64,000 bases of DNA from Candidatus Hadersleviella danica (GCA_016711405.1 JADJSZ010000111.1:7454-71453); one strand, 5' to 3'. Shown: positions 25,066 through 34,647, counted from the stretch's first letter. Numbers and translations are program-made. Notes: generated by a model from the sequence alone, not told the origin.

Positions 25066-26592
25066 ATACAACGCAATCCCCTCTAATTCTTGGGTGCGTT
25101 TGGCCACAAATTCGGTGAGGGATTCGCGCAGAGCAGGATCGAGTGGGGGAGGTTCGTACTGGGCGAGCATCGTTTTCCACAATTTGTGCGCGCGCTGGGG
25201 GGCATCTTCTCTGCCTGCTTGCGCCCAACTGTCGTAATTTTGGCGGTTAGCCACCGAGCTTTGGTAAAAAGCTGTGGCGTAATGGGCTTGGGTGTGGTCT
25301 GTGCCAAAATGATGGCCACCGGGGCCAACGGCCGCGATACTCCCCAACGCCAAGGTATCCTCGTTCACCGCAAACCCCTCCAAAAAATGGGCGAACATGG
25401 CCAAATTTTCCACATCAATAACAAATTTTTCCAGCGAAACAGTCAGGCCGCCCTCTAGCCAGCCTGCGGCGTGCATAATCAGATTGGCGTGGCTCATCAC
25501 CACAGGCCACAGGTTCCACATCGTTTCATAGGCGGATTGGGCATCGGCCGATTGGGCATTGGTCAGGCTCCCGCTGGCACGGTAGGGCAGGTGGTAATAG
25601 CGAGCCAATTGCGCCCCCGCGCTAATCGCCCATGCCCCTTCGGGCGTGCCAAACGCGGGCGCACCGCTCCGCATGTCCACATTGGTGGTAAAGCCGCCAT
25701 AAACCACAGGCGCACCCCGCCGCACCAATTGGGTGAGCGCCACGCCCGCCAATGCTTCGGCGTTTTGCTGGGCGAGTGCGGCCGCCATTGTTACTGGACT
25801 CATCGCCCCAGCCAAAATGAAGGGGGTAATAAAGGTCACTTGCCCTGCGCGGGCGTAGCTGATGAGGCCGCCCAACATGCGCTCGTCATAGCGCAGGGGG
25901 CTGTTCACGTTGATGACATCGCCAATCACGGGGTCGGCTGGGAGTTCGCCGCCAAAGACGAGGCGCATCATGGCCAGCGCATCTTCGGGGATGATTCGGC
26001 CGTGGGCCGACTCCATGACCACCTTATCCGACAACGTCAGACCCGCCATCAGTCGGTGCAAATGGCGCACATTGACAGGCACATCTTGCGGGGTGACTTG
26101 CTCCCATGTGGCGTAGTGCAACACGGGGCACATCTGGCACAGCCGCACAAGGTCTTCGTAGTCGGCCATCGTTCCTTGCCGACGGCCGCGCTCTATATCA
26201 GTGACATAGACCATGCCCCCCGGCGGGCCAAAAGTTAGGTGATTGCCGCCCAACACAACGTTGTGGGCAGGGTTCCGCGCCGCCCATGTGAATTGGGTGG
26301 GGGCATGGGCGATGGTTTCCATCAACAGGCCACGGTCAATTCGCACCCGCTGGGTGGTGTGGTTCACATCAGCCCCGGCCGCTTGCCACAAACTAAGCGC
26401 CTCGTCGTCCATAAAATCAAGGCCGATGTTCTCTAAAATGTGCAGGGAGGCGTGGTGGATGGCTTCGATTTGCTCAGGGGCAAGGATTTCCAACGGCCGC
26501 CACGGGTTCCGCAAGGTGCGGAAGGGGTGTTGGAGCAGATGCACGGCCGTGCGTTCAGTGCGCCTTGCGGCGCGGCGTGTTTCGCGGGACAT
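25060..26592 (-). CDS. Trimethylamine methyltransferase (MttB) superfamily protein, non-pyrrolysine
   Basis: 510 residues, a TIM-barrel methyltransferase of the MttB/MtgB superfamily. Seen: LEILAPEQIEAIHHASLHIL at the start, the FGPPGG and VYGGFTTNVDMRSGAPAFGTPE stretches and the C-terminal HHFGTDHTQAHYATAFYQ. There is no in-frame amber codon, so this is a pyrrolysine-free member; those tested demethylate quaternary amines such as glycine betaine and pass the methyl group to a corrinoid protein. No corrinoid protein gene is adjacent. Cytoplasmic. Confidence 0.9.
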   Translation of the reverse strand: MSRETRRAARRTERTAVHLLQHPFRTLRNPWRPLEILAPEQIEAIHHASLHILENIGLDFMDDEALSLWQAAGADVNHTTQRVRIDRGLLMETIAHAPTQFTWAARNPAHNVVLGGNHLTFGPPGGMVYVTDIERGRRQGTMADYEDLVRLCQMCPVLHYATWEQVTPQDVPVNVRHLHRLMAGLTLSDKVVMESAHGRIIPEDALAMMRLVFGGELPADPVIGDVINVNSPLRYDERMLGGLISYARAGQVTFITPFILAGAMSPVTMAAALAQQNAEALAGVALTQLVRRGAPVVYGGFTTNVDMRSGAPAFGTPEGAWAISAGAQLARYYHLPYRASGSLTNAQSADAQSAYETMWNLWPVVMSHANLIMHAAGWLEGGLTVSLEKFVIDVENLAMFAHFLEGFAVNEDTLALGSIAAVGPGGHHFGTDHTQAHYATAFYQSSVANRQNYDSWAQAGREDAPQRAHKLWKTMLAQYEPPPLDPALRESLTEFVAKRTQELEGIALYE

Positions 26593-26596
26593 AGGG

Positions 26597-26632
26597 AGGT
26601 TATTGGTTACTCGTTATTCGTTATTGTATCTG
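26597..26632. repeat. Heptad array GTTATTG / GTTACTC
   Basis: GTTATTG GTTACTC GTTATTC GTTATTG; just upstream of the MttB-like start on its strand. Confidence 0.75.
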
Positions 26633-26675
26633 CTACGGGTGATTAAACCTTGTTGGATTTTAGGGTTATGACGCA

Positions 26676-26705
26676 TTGCGTTAATCAATCGCTCTGTTTT
26701 ATAAT
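26676..26705 (+). promoter_or_regulatory. Probable promoter of fadD
   Basis: TTGCGT (26676-26681), 18-base spacer, TATAAT (26700-26705), then a leader of about 90 bases. Confidence 0.55.
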
Positions 26706-26804
26706 GGCAGGTAAATAAGAGAGCATGAGCCATCAACAAGAATTTTCGTCTCCCCCTCTCTTTCTCTCCCCCTCTCTTCATCCCCCAGTACAAGGAGTTT
26801 TCCC

Positions 26805-28520
26805 ATGACCCAAATCAAACCAAGCGATAAACCGTGGCTGGCGCATTATGATGCAGGTGTCCCGCACACCGTCGAAATTCCCAACGTCTCCCTGCATAGT
26901 TTGTTGGAAAAATCGGCCGTGGATTATGCGGACAAGCCCGTCATGGTTTTTAAGGGGCACAAAATTAGCTTTCGCCAACTGAACGAAGCGGCCGATGCTG
27001 TCGCGGCCGCGCTGGCCGCACACGGCTTCCGCAAAGGGGATAGGGCGGTCATTTACATGCCCAACACCCCCCAATTCATCATCAGCTACTACGGCATTCT
27101 GAAAGCGGGGGGTATTGTGGTGGCCACCAACCCGCTCTACACCGAGCGGGAACTCGAACACCAATTGGCCGATTGTGGCACCGAAACAGTCTTTGTGATG
27201 AGCCTGTATTACAACAAGCTCAAAGAGGTGGTCGCCAAAGGGCACACCAAAGTTAAGCGCGTCATTGTGGCCAACATTAAGGAGTACCTACCGCCCCATC
27301 TGCGCCTGCTTTTTACCTTGGCCAAAGAGAAAAAAGAGGGGCATCGCGTCGCCATCCAACAAGGGGATATCTCCTTCCCCGATTTTCTGGCCTTGGGCAA
27401 GCGTTCGCCCAAACCCAACGTGCAAGTGACGGGGGATGATGTGGCCTTGCTCCAATACACGGGCGGCACCACAGGCGTATCCAAAGGGGCGATTTGCCTG
27501 CACCGCAACATGGCCGTCAACACGGCCATGATGGCCGCATGGATGACCGATTTACAACCGGGCAAAGAGGTTATTTTGACAGGCATCCCCCTCTTCCACT
27601 CCTATGGCATGGTCACGGCCATGAATTTTGCCATGCGCATTGGGGCGATGATGGTGCTTGTGCCCAACCCCCGCGACCAAACGGATGTGTTGGGGAGCAT
27701 CAACAAATACAAGCCGACGATTTTCCCCGGCGTGCCCGCCATGTATGTGGCCATCAACAACAACCCCGATGTGGCGGCCGGCAAATACGACATTCGCTCC
27801 ATTCGCGTCTGCGTCTCGGGGTCTGCCCCACTGTTGCGCGAAACAAAAGAGAAGTTTGAGCAGTTGACAGGCGGTAAGCTGGTGGAAGGGTTTGGCATGT
27901 CAGAAACGCATGTGGCCACCCACGCCAACCCGCTCTATGGCAAAAACCCCGTTGGCTCTATTGGCTTGCCACTGCCCAATGTGGAGTGCCGCGTGGTGGA
28001 CCAAGTAGATGGCGTGACTGATTTGGGGGCGGGGCAAATTGGGGAGTTGCTCCTCAAGGGGCCATCGGTGATGCCTGGCTATTGGAATATGGCGGCCGAA
28101 ACCGCCAAAGCGCTGGTGGATGGCTGGCTGTATACGGGCGACATCGTGGAGATGGATGAGGAGGGGTATTTTTACATCCGCGACCGTAAGAAGGACATGA
28201 TTATTGCGGGTGGGTACAACATCTATCCGCGTGAGGTGGAGGAAGTGTTGGTGCAACACCCGGCCGTGTTTGAGGTGGCCGTGGCGGGCATCAAAGACCC
28301 CAAGCGGGGTGAGACGGTGAAGGCGTGGGTTGTGAAAAATGAGGGGTTTGATAATGTGACGGAGGAAGATTTGATTGAGTGGAGCAAGGGCGAACTGGCT
28401 AAATACAAATACCCTCGCGCCATCGAGTTCTTGCCCGAACTGCCCAAATCGGCCGCCATGAAAGTTCTCAAGCGGGAGCTGGTGAAGCGAGAAGCGGGAA
28501 AAGGGGAGAAAAGTGGTTAG
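26805..28520 (+). CDS. fadD: Long-chain fatty-acid--CoA ligase
   Basis: 571 residues, ANL superfamily. AMP-binding P-loop YTGGTTGVSKGA (about residue 220), GFGMSET, YTGDIVEMDEEGYFYIRDRKKDMIIAGGYNIYP spanning the A8 hinge, and the catalytic Lys near the end in LPKSAAMKVLKRELV. It activates fatty acids to acyl-CoA for beta-oxidation or lipid synthesis. Peripheral to the membrane. RBS ACAAGGAG at a good distance; the ATG overlaps the TGA of a 27-codon upstream frame (see findings). The stop codon is provided by the following GTGGTTA array. Confidence 0.93.
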   Translation: MTQIKPSDKPWLAHYDAGVPHTVEIPNVSLHSLLEKSAVDYADKPVMVFKGHKISFRQLNEAADAVAAALAAHGFRKGDRAVIYMPNTPQFIISYYGILKAGGIVVATNPLYTERELEHQLADCGTETVFVMSLYYNKLKEVVAKGHTKVKRVIVANIKEYLPPHLRLLFTLAKEKKEGHRVAIQQGDISFPDFLALGKRSPKPNVQVTGDDVALLQYTGGTTGVSKGAICLHRNMAVNTAMMAAWMTDLQPGKEVILTGIPLFHSYGMVTAMNFAMRIGAMMVLVPNPRDQTDVLGSINKYKPTIFPGVPAMYVAINNNPDVAAGKYDIRSIRVCVSGSAPLLRETKEKFEQLTGGKLVEGFGMSETHVATHANPLYGKNPVGSIGLPLPNVECRVVDQVDGVTDLGAGQIGELLLKGPSVMPGYWNMAAETAKALVDGWLYTGDIVEMDEEGYFYIRDRKKDMIIAGGYNIYPREVEEVLVQHPAVFEVAVAGIKDPKRGETVKAWVVKNEGFDNVTEEDLIEWSKGELAKYKYPRAIEFLPELPKSAAMKVLKRELVKREAGKGEKSG

Positions 28521-28615
28521 TGAGTAGTGGTTAGTGGCTAGTGGTTAGTGAGTAGTAGGGATACAGCTAGATACACTATTCACTATTCACTAACCACTAA
28601 CCACTAACCACTCCC
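28513..28615. repeat. Inverted heptad arrays GTGGTTA / CTAACCA
   Basis: Left arm: GTGGTTA GTGAGTA GTGGTTA GTGGCTA GTGGTTA GTGAGTA. Right arm: CTATTCA CTATTCA CTAACCA CTAACCA CTAACCA CTCCC. The arms are inverted copies, so a hairpin is possible; the array ends directly at the ATG of the next gene. Confidence 0.92.
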
Positions 28616-29827
28616 ATGTCCACCCCTTTCCTTCTTGGTGTTAATTACTGGCCGCGCCGCAAGGCGATGGGCTGGTGGCGCGATTTTGAGGCGGCCGAAG
28701 TGCGCCAAGAGTTCGCGGTGATCCAAAGCCTCGGCATGAATCTCGTGCGCCTCTTTTTGCTGTGGGAGGATTGGCAACCCACCGCCAACAGCGTGGATTC
28801 GGCCGCGCTCGACAACCTCGTCACTGTGGCCGATTTAGCGGCCGAACACAACCTCCACCTCGATATCACTTTTTTTACAGGCCACATGAGCGGCCCCAAC
28901 TGGGTTCCCAGTTGGATGCTCTTGCCCGATGAACCCATGCCGCGTGGGGTTAATCAGGTGGTGAGCGGGGGCAACGTGGTCAATTGTGGCTACCGCAACC
29001 CGTACCATGACCCGTTGGTGCTGTCAGCGGCCGAGCTTCTTGTCCGCACAGTAGTCGGCCGTTTGGCCAGCCATCCCGCTGTGGGGATTTGGAACTTGGG
29101 CAACGAACCCGACCTGTTTGCCATTCCACACACGGCCGCCGACGGCCGCGCATGGGCACGCCACTTCACCCAACTCATCAAACAGATAGACCCCGTGCGC
29201 CCCGTGACCTGTGGCCTGCATGTGCCCGACCTGACCGAAGACCTGAATTTGCGCGTCCATGATATTTTTGCCGAGGTGGACATGCCCGCCATTCACGGCT
29301 ACCCCATGTATTGCGATTGGGCCAAGGGGCCGCTCGACAGCGATTTTGTGCCCTATCTGTGCGCCCTGACGAGTGCGCTGTGTGGCAAGCCCACCTTGGC
29401 GGAGGAGTTTGGGGGATGTACGGTGGGGCGTGGGGAGGAGGCGGCCGTGTGGGAATGGACGGGGTTTGGACGGCCGCGAACCCAATACATGGCCAGCGAA
29501 GAAGCGTTCGCCACCTATATCGGCGAGGTGTTGCCCAAACTGGTGCAGGTGGGTGCATTGGGGGCGGTGCTGTGGTGCTTTGCCGATTATGTGCCCGAGT
29601 TGTGGAGCCAGCCCCCCTGCGATGAGGCGATCCACGAACGCTTTTTTGGCCTTGTGCGGCCGGATGGCTCGCTGAAGCCCCACGCCGAGGTGATTCGGCA
29701 GTTTGCGGCCACCCAACCAACGGTGCAACCCGCCCAACGCACCGTCGCCCTCGATGTTTCGGCCGAGGAGTATTACGCCAATCCCACCGCCCATGCCCAG
29801 CGGCTGTATCGGGATTTTGGATTTTAG
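28616..29827 (+). CDS. Glycoside hydrolase, GH5/clan A-like
   Basis: 403 residues, a (beta/alpha)8 hydrolase. Start FLLGVNYWPRRKAMGWW, LVRLFLLWEDWQP, then the acid/base Glu in IWNLGNEPDLF (about residue 163) and the probable nucleophile in KPTLAEEFGG (about residue 262), plus the conserved ALWCFADY-like strand 8 (AVLWCFADYVPE). Spacing fits clan GH-A cellulase/mannanase relatives. No signal peptide, so probably intracellular. Substrate not predictable. The last residues (DFGF, stop) are read from a repeat array. Confidence 0.85.
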   Translation: MSTPFLLGVNYWPRRKAMGWWRDFEAAEVRQEFAVIQSLGMNLVRLFLLWEDWQPTANSVDSAALDNLVTVADLAAEHNLHLDITFFTGHMSGPNWVPSWMLLPDEPMPRGVNQVVSGGNVVNCGYRNPYHDPLVLSAAELLVRTVVGRLASHPAVGIWNLGNEPDLFAIPHTAADGRAWARHFTQLIKQIDPVRPVTCGLHVPDLTEDLNLRVHDIFAEVDMPAIHGYPMYCDWAKGPLDSDFVPYLCALTSALCGKPTLAEEFGGCTVGRGEEAAVWEWTGFGRPRTQYMASEEAFATYIGEVLPKLVQVGALGAVLWCFADYVPELWSQPPCDEAIHERFFGLVRPDGSLKPHAEVIRQFAATQPTVQPAQRTVALDVSAEEYYANPTAHAQRLYRDFGF

Positions 29828-30123
29828 ATTGGGGATTTTGGGGGGGGCCGGGGGGGCGGGCCAACGACGGGGGACTGGGACAGAAGGAGTCCGTAAGCGT
29901 CCCAAGTCCCTTGTCCCCAGTCCAAATTTATAAAGGATGCTCTCTCGGGAACCGTAAACCATGCCAGATTGTGGATTGGCCCGTGTGGTTTGTCGCCAAA
30001 TTTACAGGTGGGGTGTAACAAAGTTGGGCGAAAGAGACGGCCGTATCCCCTAAGATGACACATGTATTGGGAAATTGTTTCTGATACACCTCCTCTGTCC
30101 TCCTTTTCCTCTTCCTGACGACC
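29828..30123 (+). other. Non-coding stretch, possible small RNA
   Basis: Begins with G-rich array units (GATTTTGG, GGGGACTGGG) to about 29920, then about 200 bases without repeats or a credible frame, ending at a strong terminator. No convincing promoter found. Confidence 0.3.
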
Positions 30124-30150
30124 GCCCTGCTTCGGCAGGGCCTTTTTTTT
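30124..30150 (+). terminator. Strong intrinsic terminator with TTCG tetraloop
   Basis: GCCCTGC TTCG GCAGGGC then C and eight T. The nearest upstream gene ends 297 bases away. Confidence 0.92.
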
Positions 30151-30167
30151 GCCTCACGGGGGATTTG

Positions 30168-30240
30168 GCCGTAAGCTATAAGCTGTAGGCCATAAGCCAA
30201 TCCGCAATCCGCGTTCCCCATTCCGCAATCTCCCCTTCCC
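30168..30240. repeat. Heptad arrays ATAAGCT and AATCCGC
   Basis: GTAAGCT ATAAGCT GTAGGCC ATAAGCC, then AATCCGC AATCCGC GTTCCCC ATTCCGC AATCTCC, ending at the ATG of the VTC gene. Confidence 0.85.
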
Positions 30241-30933
30241 ATGTCCGAAATTCTGCGCTACGAAATCAAAATGGTTTGTGAGGCCCACATGTTGGGGCAA
30301 GTGCGTTCGTGGGTGCGAATGCACCCCGCTTGCTTGCGCGAGGCGTATCCTTTGCGCCAAATCAACAACATCTATTTTGATACGCCTGACCGAAGCAGTT
30401 ATTGGGGAAATATGATGGGGGTGGGAGAGCGGCGCAAAATCCGCTTGCGCTGGTATGGGGAGGATTACAGCCAAGCCACAAAGCCCGTTTTGGAGCTGAA
30501 ATACAAGAAAAACCAATTGGGGGGCAAGCAAAATATCAAGTTGAAGGATACCGTTTTGGATTTGCAACGGCCGTGGGTAGACATCATGGCCGAGCTAACA
30601 GGCTTGATTGCCCCACATGGTTGGTTTGGCCAAGTGTTCCACGAGGTGCAAATTCCCCTCCTCATCAACAGCTACCACCGTGAATATTTTGTCACCCCCG
30701 ACGAGAAGGTGCGGGTGACTTTGGACTTCAATATCAAGCTGTTCGACCAACGGGTCGGGTCACGGCCGAACTGGGAACGGCCGCTCCCCTACTACCCCTA
30801 CATGGCCATCGAAATCAAAGCCGACCAAGGATACGAAGAGGAGCTACAGGCCGTTTCCACCCTCTTCCCTCTGCGCTGGAGCCGCCACTCTAAATATGTG
30901 ATGGGCGTGTTGGGCGGCTTTGAAGCCGTGTAG
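30241..30933 (+). CDS. VTC-domain (CYTH-like) protein
   Basis: 230 residues. VTC domain of polyphosphate polymerases: RYEIKMV at the start, INNIYFDTPD, the basic strands RRKIRLRWYG and VLELKYKKN, LDFNIKLF and AIEIKAD. These charged residues line the tunnel that binds triphosphate and polyphosphate in the CYTH/VTC fold. In bacteria such proteins often sit with CotH or membrane proteins; none is here. Activity as a polyphosphate synthase is possible but not shown. No SD; the ATG follows an array. Confidence 0.85.
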   Translation: MSEILRYEIKMVCEAHMLGQVRSWVRMHPACLREAYPLRQINNIYFDTPDRSSYWGNMMGVGERRKIRLRWYGEDYSQATKPVLELKYKKNQLGGKQNIKLKDTVLDLQRPWVDIMAELTGLIAPHGWFGQVFHEVQIPLLINSYHREYFVTPDEKVRVTLDFNIKLFDQRVGSRPNWERPLPYYPYMAIEIKADQGYEEELQAVSTLFPLRWSRHSKYVMGVLGGFEAV

Positions 30934-30986
30934 GGATTGCGGAATGGGGAACGCGGATTTGCGGCTTACGGCTTACGGCTTATTGC
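30934..30986. repeat. Arrays GATTGCGGAAT / CGGCTTA
   Basis: GGATTGCGGAATGGGGAACGCG followed by CGGCTTA CGGCTTA CGGCTTA; inverted relative to the array at 30168-30240, so the two flank the VTC gene as inverted repeats. The right end holds the epimerase stop. Confidence 0.8.
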
Positions 30987-31930
30987 TGAGTCGTTGAAAA
31001 CCATTCCCAAAACGCCCGCACGCCATCGGCGACGGAAACTTGGGGGTTGTAGTCGAGGAGCCGCCGCGCTTTGGCAATATCGGCATAGGTGTAGCGCACA
31101 TCGGCCGACATCATCGGCTTGTGGACAAAGTTGGCTTTGCCGCCCGCCATTTCCTCAATCATGTCAATAAATTCGCGCAACAAAACGGGTTCGCCACGGC
31201 CGAGGTTCAGCACCTCGTACCCCAGCGGCTTATCCAGAGCCAACATCACCCCATCGGTAATATCCTCCACAAACGTCCAGTCGCGGTGCATTTCCCCCTT
31301 TTCATACAAGGTAGTGGGGTTGCCTGTGCGGATGCTATCCGCCACCAGATAGGCCATCATGTCGGGGCGGCCGTTGGGGCCATAGACGGTGAAGAAGCGC
31401 ACGGCCGTGAAATTCAGCCCAAACAGATGGTAATAGGCATGGCCGAGGATTTCAGCGGCGCGTTTGGCGGCCGCATACGGCTGGAGCGGCTTGTCGCACG
31501 GATCCGTCTCTACAAATGGGATTTGCGTGGTGTCCCCATACACCGACGAAGTGGAAGCCAGCACAAAATTGTGAACTTTCTGGGCGCGGGCGGCATCCAT
31601 CAAATGTTGGGTAGCGTTGAAATCAATCTCCACATACAACTCGGGGTACAAGACGGCGTTGCGCACGCCCGCCATTGCCGCCAAATGGGCCACCGTGTCG
31701 AATTGCTCTTGCTCGAATATGTCGAACATGCCTTGGCGGTCGCGAATATCCGTCTCTATCATGCGGAAGTTGGGGTAAGCGGCCAGCCGCGCCGCATTGG
31801 CCCGCTTTTTGGAGGGGTCGTAATAGTCGTTGAAGTTGTCCAACCCCACGACTTCATCCCCCCGCTTGGCTAGTTTTTCGGCTAAATTGCTCCCAATAAA
31901 CCCGGCCGCGCCGGTGACAAGTACTTTCAC
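30980..31930 (-). CDS. NAD-dependent sugar-nucleotide epimerase, UDP-glucuronate 4-epimerase-like
   Basis: 316 residues, extended SDR. GAAGFIGSNLAE at residue 7, HLAAMAGVRNAV, catalytic Ser in LASTSSVYGD, YAAAK and RFFTVYGPNGRPDM. The AMAGVR and YDPSKKRAN patterns match UDP-glucuronate 4-epimerases better than GalE. Product likely feeds surface polysaccharide, like rfbB at 20087. Start is GTG 31930 with GAGGAG seven bases upstream. Confidence 0.88.
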   Translation of the reverse strand: MKVLVTGAAGFIGSNLAEKLAKRGDEVVGLDNFNDYYDPSKKRANAARLAAYPNFRMIETDIRDRQGMFDIFEQEQFDTVAHLAAMAGVRNAVLYPELYVEIDFNATQHLMDAARAQKVHNFVLASTSSVYGDTTQIPFVETDPCDKPLQPYAAAKRAAEILGHAYYHLFGLNFTAVRFFTVYGPNGRPDMMAYLVADSIRTGNPTTLYEKGEMHRDWTFVEDITDGVMLALDKPLGYEVLNLGRGEPVLLREFIDMIEEMAGGKANFVHKPMMSADVRYTYADIAKARRLLDYNPQVSVADGVRAFWEWFSTTQQ

Positions 31931-31951
31931 GAATTATCTCCTCAATGAAAT

Positions 31952-32005
31952 GTTCGTAGTAACGGCTTTAGCCGTGCTTTTACGACTAAAGTCGTTACTA
32001 CGAAC
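31952..32005. repeat. GTTCGTAGTAACG palindrome
   Basis: Perfect 13-base outer arms (31952-31964 and 31993-32005) with inner GGCTTTAGCC and ACGACTAAAGTCGT pairs. A dispersed repeat; its right arm contains the recJ stop codon (31998-32000). Confidence 0.8.
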
Positions 32006-33720
32006 CTGAAGGGTTAATATCTTGGATGTTCAACTGGAGCATCCGACGGCCGTTCCACTCGTTAATTGAAATGGTATAGACCACATCCACATGGCTGGGC
32101 AGGCAATTGACCCACGCCCCCTGCTGGAAGCCAATGCCCTTGATAGAGCGCGTGCCCCCCGCGGCCAATTCGATTTGCAAATGATTGCTATCCTTGCCCA
32201 CCGCACGGGCATTGATGACTTCCACCTGTCGTGCTACCAACACAGGCGTGGGGTTGGCCGCTCCTGTCGGTTCCAACTGCTGGAAAGTCTCGTAAAGTGC
32301 CCAATCCACATCTTCCACGGCCACTTCGGCATCAATGGTAATGGAGGGCACAAGTTCTTGCCCCGCCAATTGTTGGGCGGCGATGGCTTTCATGGCGGCC
32401 GAAAAGGCGGGCAGATTGGTGTTGGCAATGGCAAAGCCCGCCGCTTGGGCATGGCCGCCGTGGCGCAACAGCAAATGCCCCACTTGGTCAAGCGCGTCGG
32501 TGATGTGGAACTCGTCTATCGAGCGGCAGGAGCCGTGGCTCTCAGTTTCGCCCATCTCCACCACGATGGTCGGCCGATAATAATTTTCTTTTAAGCGACT
32601 GGCGACCAAACCGACCACACCGGGCAAAAATTTGTCATCGGCCGCGAACAGCAAATAATCATCCCGATTTTCCAGCAACAACTCAGCGTGTTGGGTCAAT
32701 TCGCTGGTAATGGCTTGCCGCTTGCGGTTGAGTTCGTTCAGTTGGTTGGCAAACTGGGTCGCTTGAAGCAAGTTGTCGGTGGCAAGGAGTTTGGCGGCCG
32801 AATAAGCATGGTCGAGCCGCCCCGCCGCATTGATGCGTGGCCCGAGGGCAAAGCCGATGGTCTCGGCCGTAATCATGCCCGCCCGCACCCCTGCCACATG
32901 GGCAAGGGCGGAGACCCCCGGCCGTTGCAAGGTATTCAGCACTTCCAACCCCTCCACCACCAATTTGCGGTTTTCGCCCAGCAAGGGAGCCACATCGGCC
33001 ACAGTGCCAATGGCCACCAAGTCGAGCAGGTTTTGGGTGGAGAAGCCTTCGTAGCTGGCCATTTCGTAGTGCAGGGCTTGCGCCAGTTTGTAGGCGATGC
33101 CCACCCCGGCCAGCATCGTTTCGGGGTAGGCGGAGTTCGGCCGTTTGGGGTTAATCACCGCGAGGGCGGGGGGCAATTCACGGCCAAGACTGTGGTGGTC
33201 GGTCACAATCATGTCGAGGCCAATTTCCCGCGCATGGGCCACTTCGGCCACGGAGCGAATGCCACAATCCACGCTAATAACTAAATCGGCTCCCATTTCC
33301 AATTTGATTTTGTTGAGCGCTTCGATGTTGAGGCCGTACCCCTCGTCTACACGGTCGGGAATATAGGGGATGACTTTGCGCCGCTCCATCCCTTTTTAGC
33401 CCGCGCAACGCTTCTACCAGCAACACGGTGGAGGTCACGCCGTCGGCATCGAAGTCGCCGTAGACAATGATAGTTTCGTCGTTTTGCCGCGCTGTGCCAA
33501 TGCGGTTGACGGCCGTTTCCATATCTTCCAACAACATCGGGTCGGTGCTGGCCAAATAATGCCCCTCTAAAAAGCCTTGCACTTGCGCTTCCATGGTCAG
33601 GCCACGGTTGTATAAAATTTGCACCAAGACAGGGGAGAGGTGGTTAAAGCGTTGGCGTAGGGTGGCGGGGGCAGTGGGGAAGAGTTGCCAACGCTTTTTG
33701 GGGATGGAGGAGGGACGCAT
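31998..33720 (-). CDS. recJ: Single-stranded-DNA exonuclease RecJ (one indel)
   Basis: About 573 residues after correction. The N-terminal frame (ATG 33720) contains VYGDFDADGVTSTVLL, the DHH motif I region; the second frame (33389 down) has ISVDCGIRS, VTDHHSLG (DHH), INPKRPNSAYP, the DHHA1 domain with HGGHAQAAG, and the OB fold. The frames join if one A is removed from the A5 run (T5 at 33393-33397 on plus): GLKGMERRKVIPYIPDR. RecJ degrades 5' single-stranded DNA in repair and recombination. All catalytic Asp/His residues are present, so the break is probably a sequence error. The stop lies in a palindromic repeat. Confidence 0.95.
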
Positions 33721-33726
33721 GGAGGA

Positions 33727-33840
33727 GGGGGTTATTCGTTATTCGTTATTGGTTATTCGTTATTGGCTCACAAGTTGCATGGCTTTATTTGTTCATTGCT
33801 CATGGCTCATGGCTCATTGTTGCAAGGTGTTTGACCAGTA
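33727..33840. repeat. Heptad arrays GTTATTC and GCTCATG
   Basis: GTTATTC GTTATTC GTTATTG GTTATTC GTTATTG, then TTGCTCATGGCTCATGGCTCATTG. Directly upstream of recJ on its strand. Confidence 0.85.
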
Positions 33841-33940
33841 GGAGTATACCAATAACCCATCACCTGTAACCAATGTTATACTATCTGCTGATGACAACCG
33901 TGCAGATAAATTGCCTCAACCCTCCTCCATTTTATAGACC

Positions 33941-34452
33941 ATGCCAACCTATACGCCACTCAACAGGTTTATCCACAAAATTGCCTCCTCCAAGTGGGGG
34001 CGAAAATTTTCTCGCGTATCTTGCCTTATGGCGATAATGCGGTGTTTCGGCTAACGAACGGCCGCCAAACGCTCACCAGTTGGCTCTCGGGCTTGAGGGT
34101 GGTGATGCTGACCACCACAGGGGCAAAGAGCGGCGAACCACGCACAGTGCCGCTGGTGTGCATTCCCCATACGGCCGTGCCCGCTGGCTTTGCCATTATC
34201 GCTTCTAATTGGGGCAATAAACGGCCGCCTGCGTGGTATTTTAACTTGCGGGCAAACCCTCGGGCGGTGGGCGTAATGGGGGGCATCAGCCAAACGTATG
34301 TGGCGCATGAGGCCACGGCCGAGGAATATGACCATTTCTGGGCCACGGCCGAGGCCACCTACATCGGCTTCCCCCGCTACAAAGAACGCGCAGGGCGGCT
34401 CATCCCCATCATGGTGTTGGAGCCAGCCACGGCCGTTAGCGACACCCTGTAA
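33941..34452 (+). CDS. DUF385 deazaflavin-dependent nitroreductase-like protein (one indel)
   Basis: About 170 residues after correction. From ATG 33941 the frame reads MPTYTPLNRFIHKIASSKW and then fails; one more G in the G5 run at 33996-34000 continues it as GAKIFSRILPYGDNAVFRL and on to LTTTGAKSGEPRTVPLV, SNWGNKRPPAWYFNLRANP and the C-terminus. The LTTTGRKSG-like and SxxGxxxxPxWxxNLxANP motifs define the DUF385/Ddn family, split-barrel proteins that use F420 or FMN. Without the correction a GTG at 33994 would have to serve as start. Cytoplasmic; substrate unknown. Confidence 0.85.
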
Positions 34453-34485
34453 CAATTATGGGGGTATTTGCCCCTTCTCTAAATT

Positions 34486-34494
34486 TGCTATAAT
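34486..34494 (+). promoter_or_regulatory. Extended -10 promoter upstream of the LTD/PLD gene
   Basis: TGCTATAAT. It would give a leader of about 300 bases, including the 19-bp hairpin at 34606-34647 and several smaller stems, before ATG 34810. No riboswitch class recognised. Confidence 0.5.
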
Positions 34495-34605
34495 GTTCTC
34501 GACTTAGCCCATTGGTTTATCAGTCACGCAATTTTCCAGAGTGCCAAGTGTCCATTTTGTGACAAAAGCTAAACGCCAGTCAGCCTTGTTTCGAGTAAAT
34601 ATCTT

Positions 34606-34647
34606 TTTTGCCCTTTTGCAATAAGAATTTATTGCAAAAGGGCAAAA
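34606..34647. repeat. 19-bp perfect hairpin, left flank of the LTD/PLD gene
   Basis: TTTTGCCCTTTTGCAATAA, loop GAAT, and the perfect complement; followed by ATAAAGCAAAGGG. A partner with inverted core lies at 38163-38190. Confidence 0.85.

Noticed and set aside
25060..26592. Pyrrolysine-containing MttB
   Set aside because: Frame has no internal TAG and no pyl genes nearby; it is a non-pyrrolysine superfamily member.
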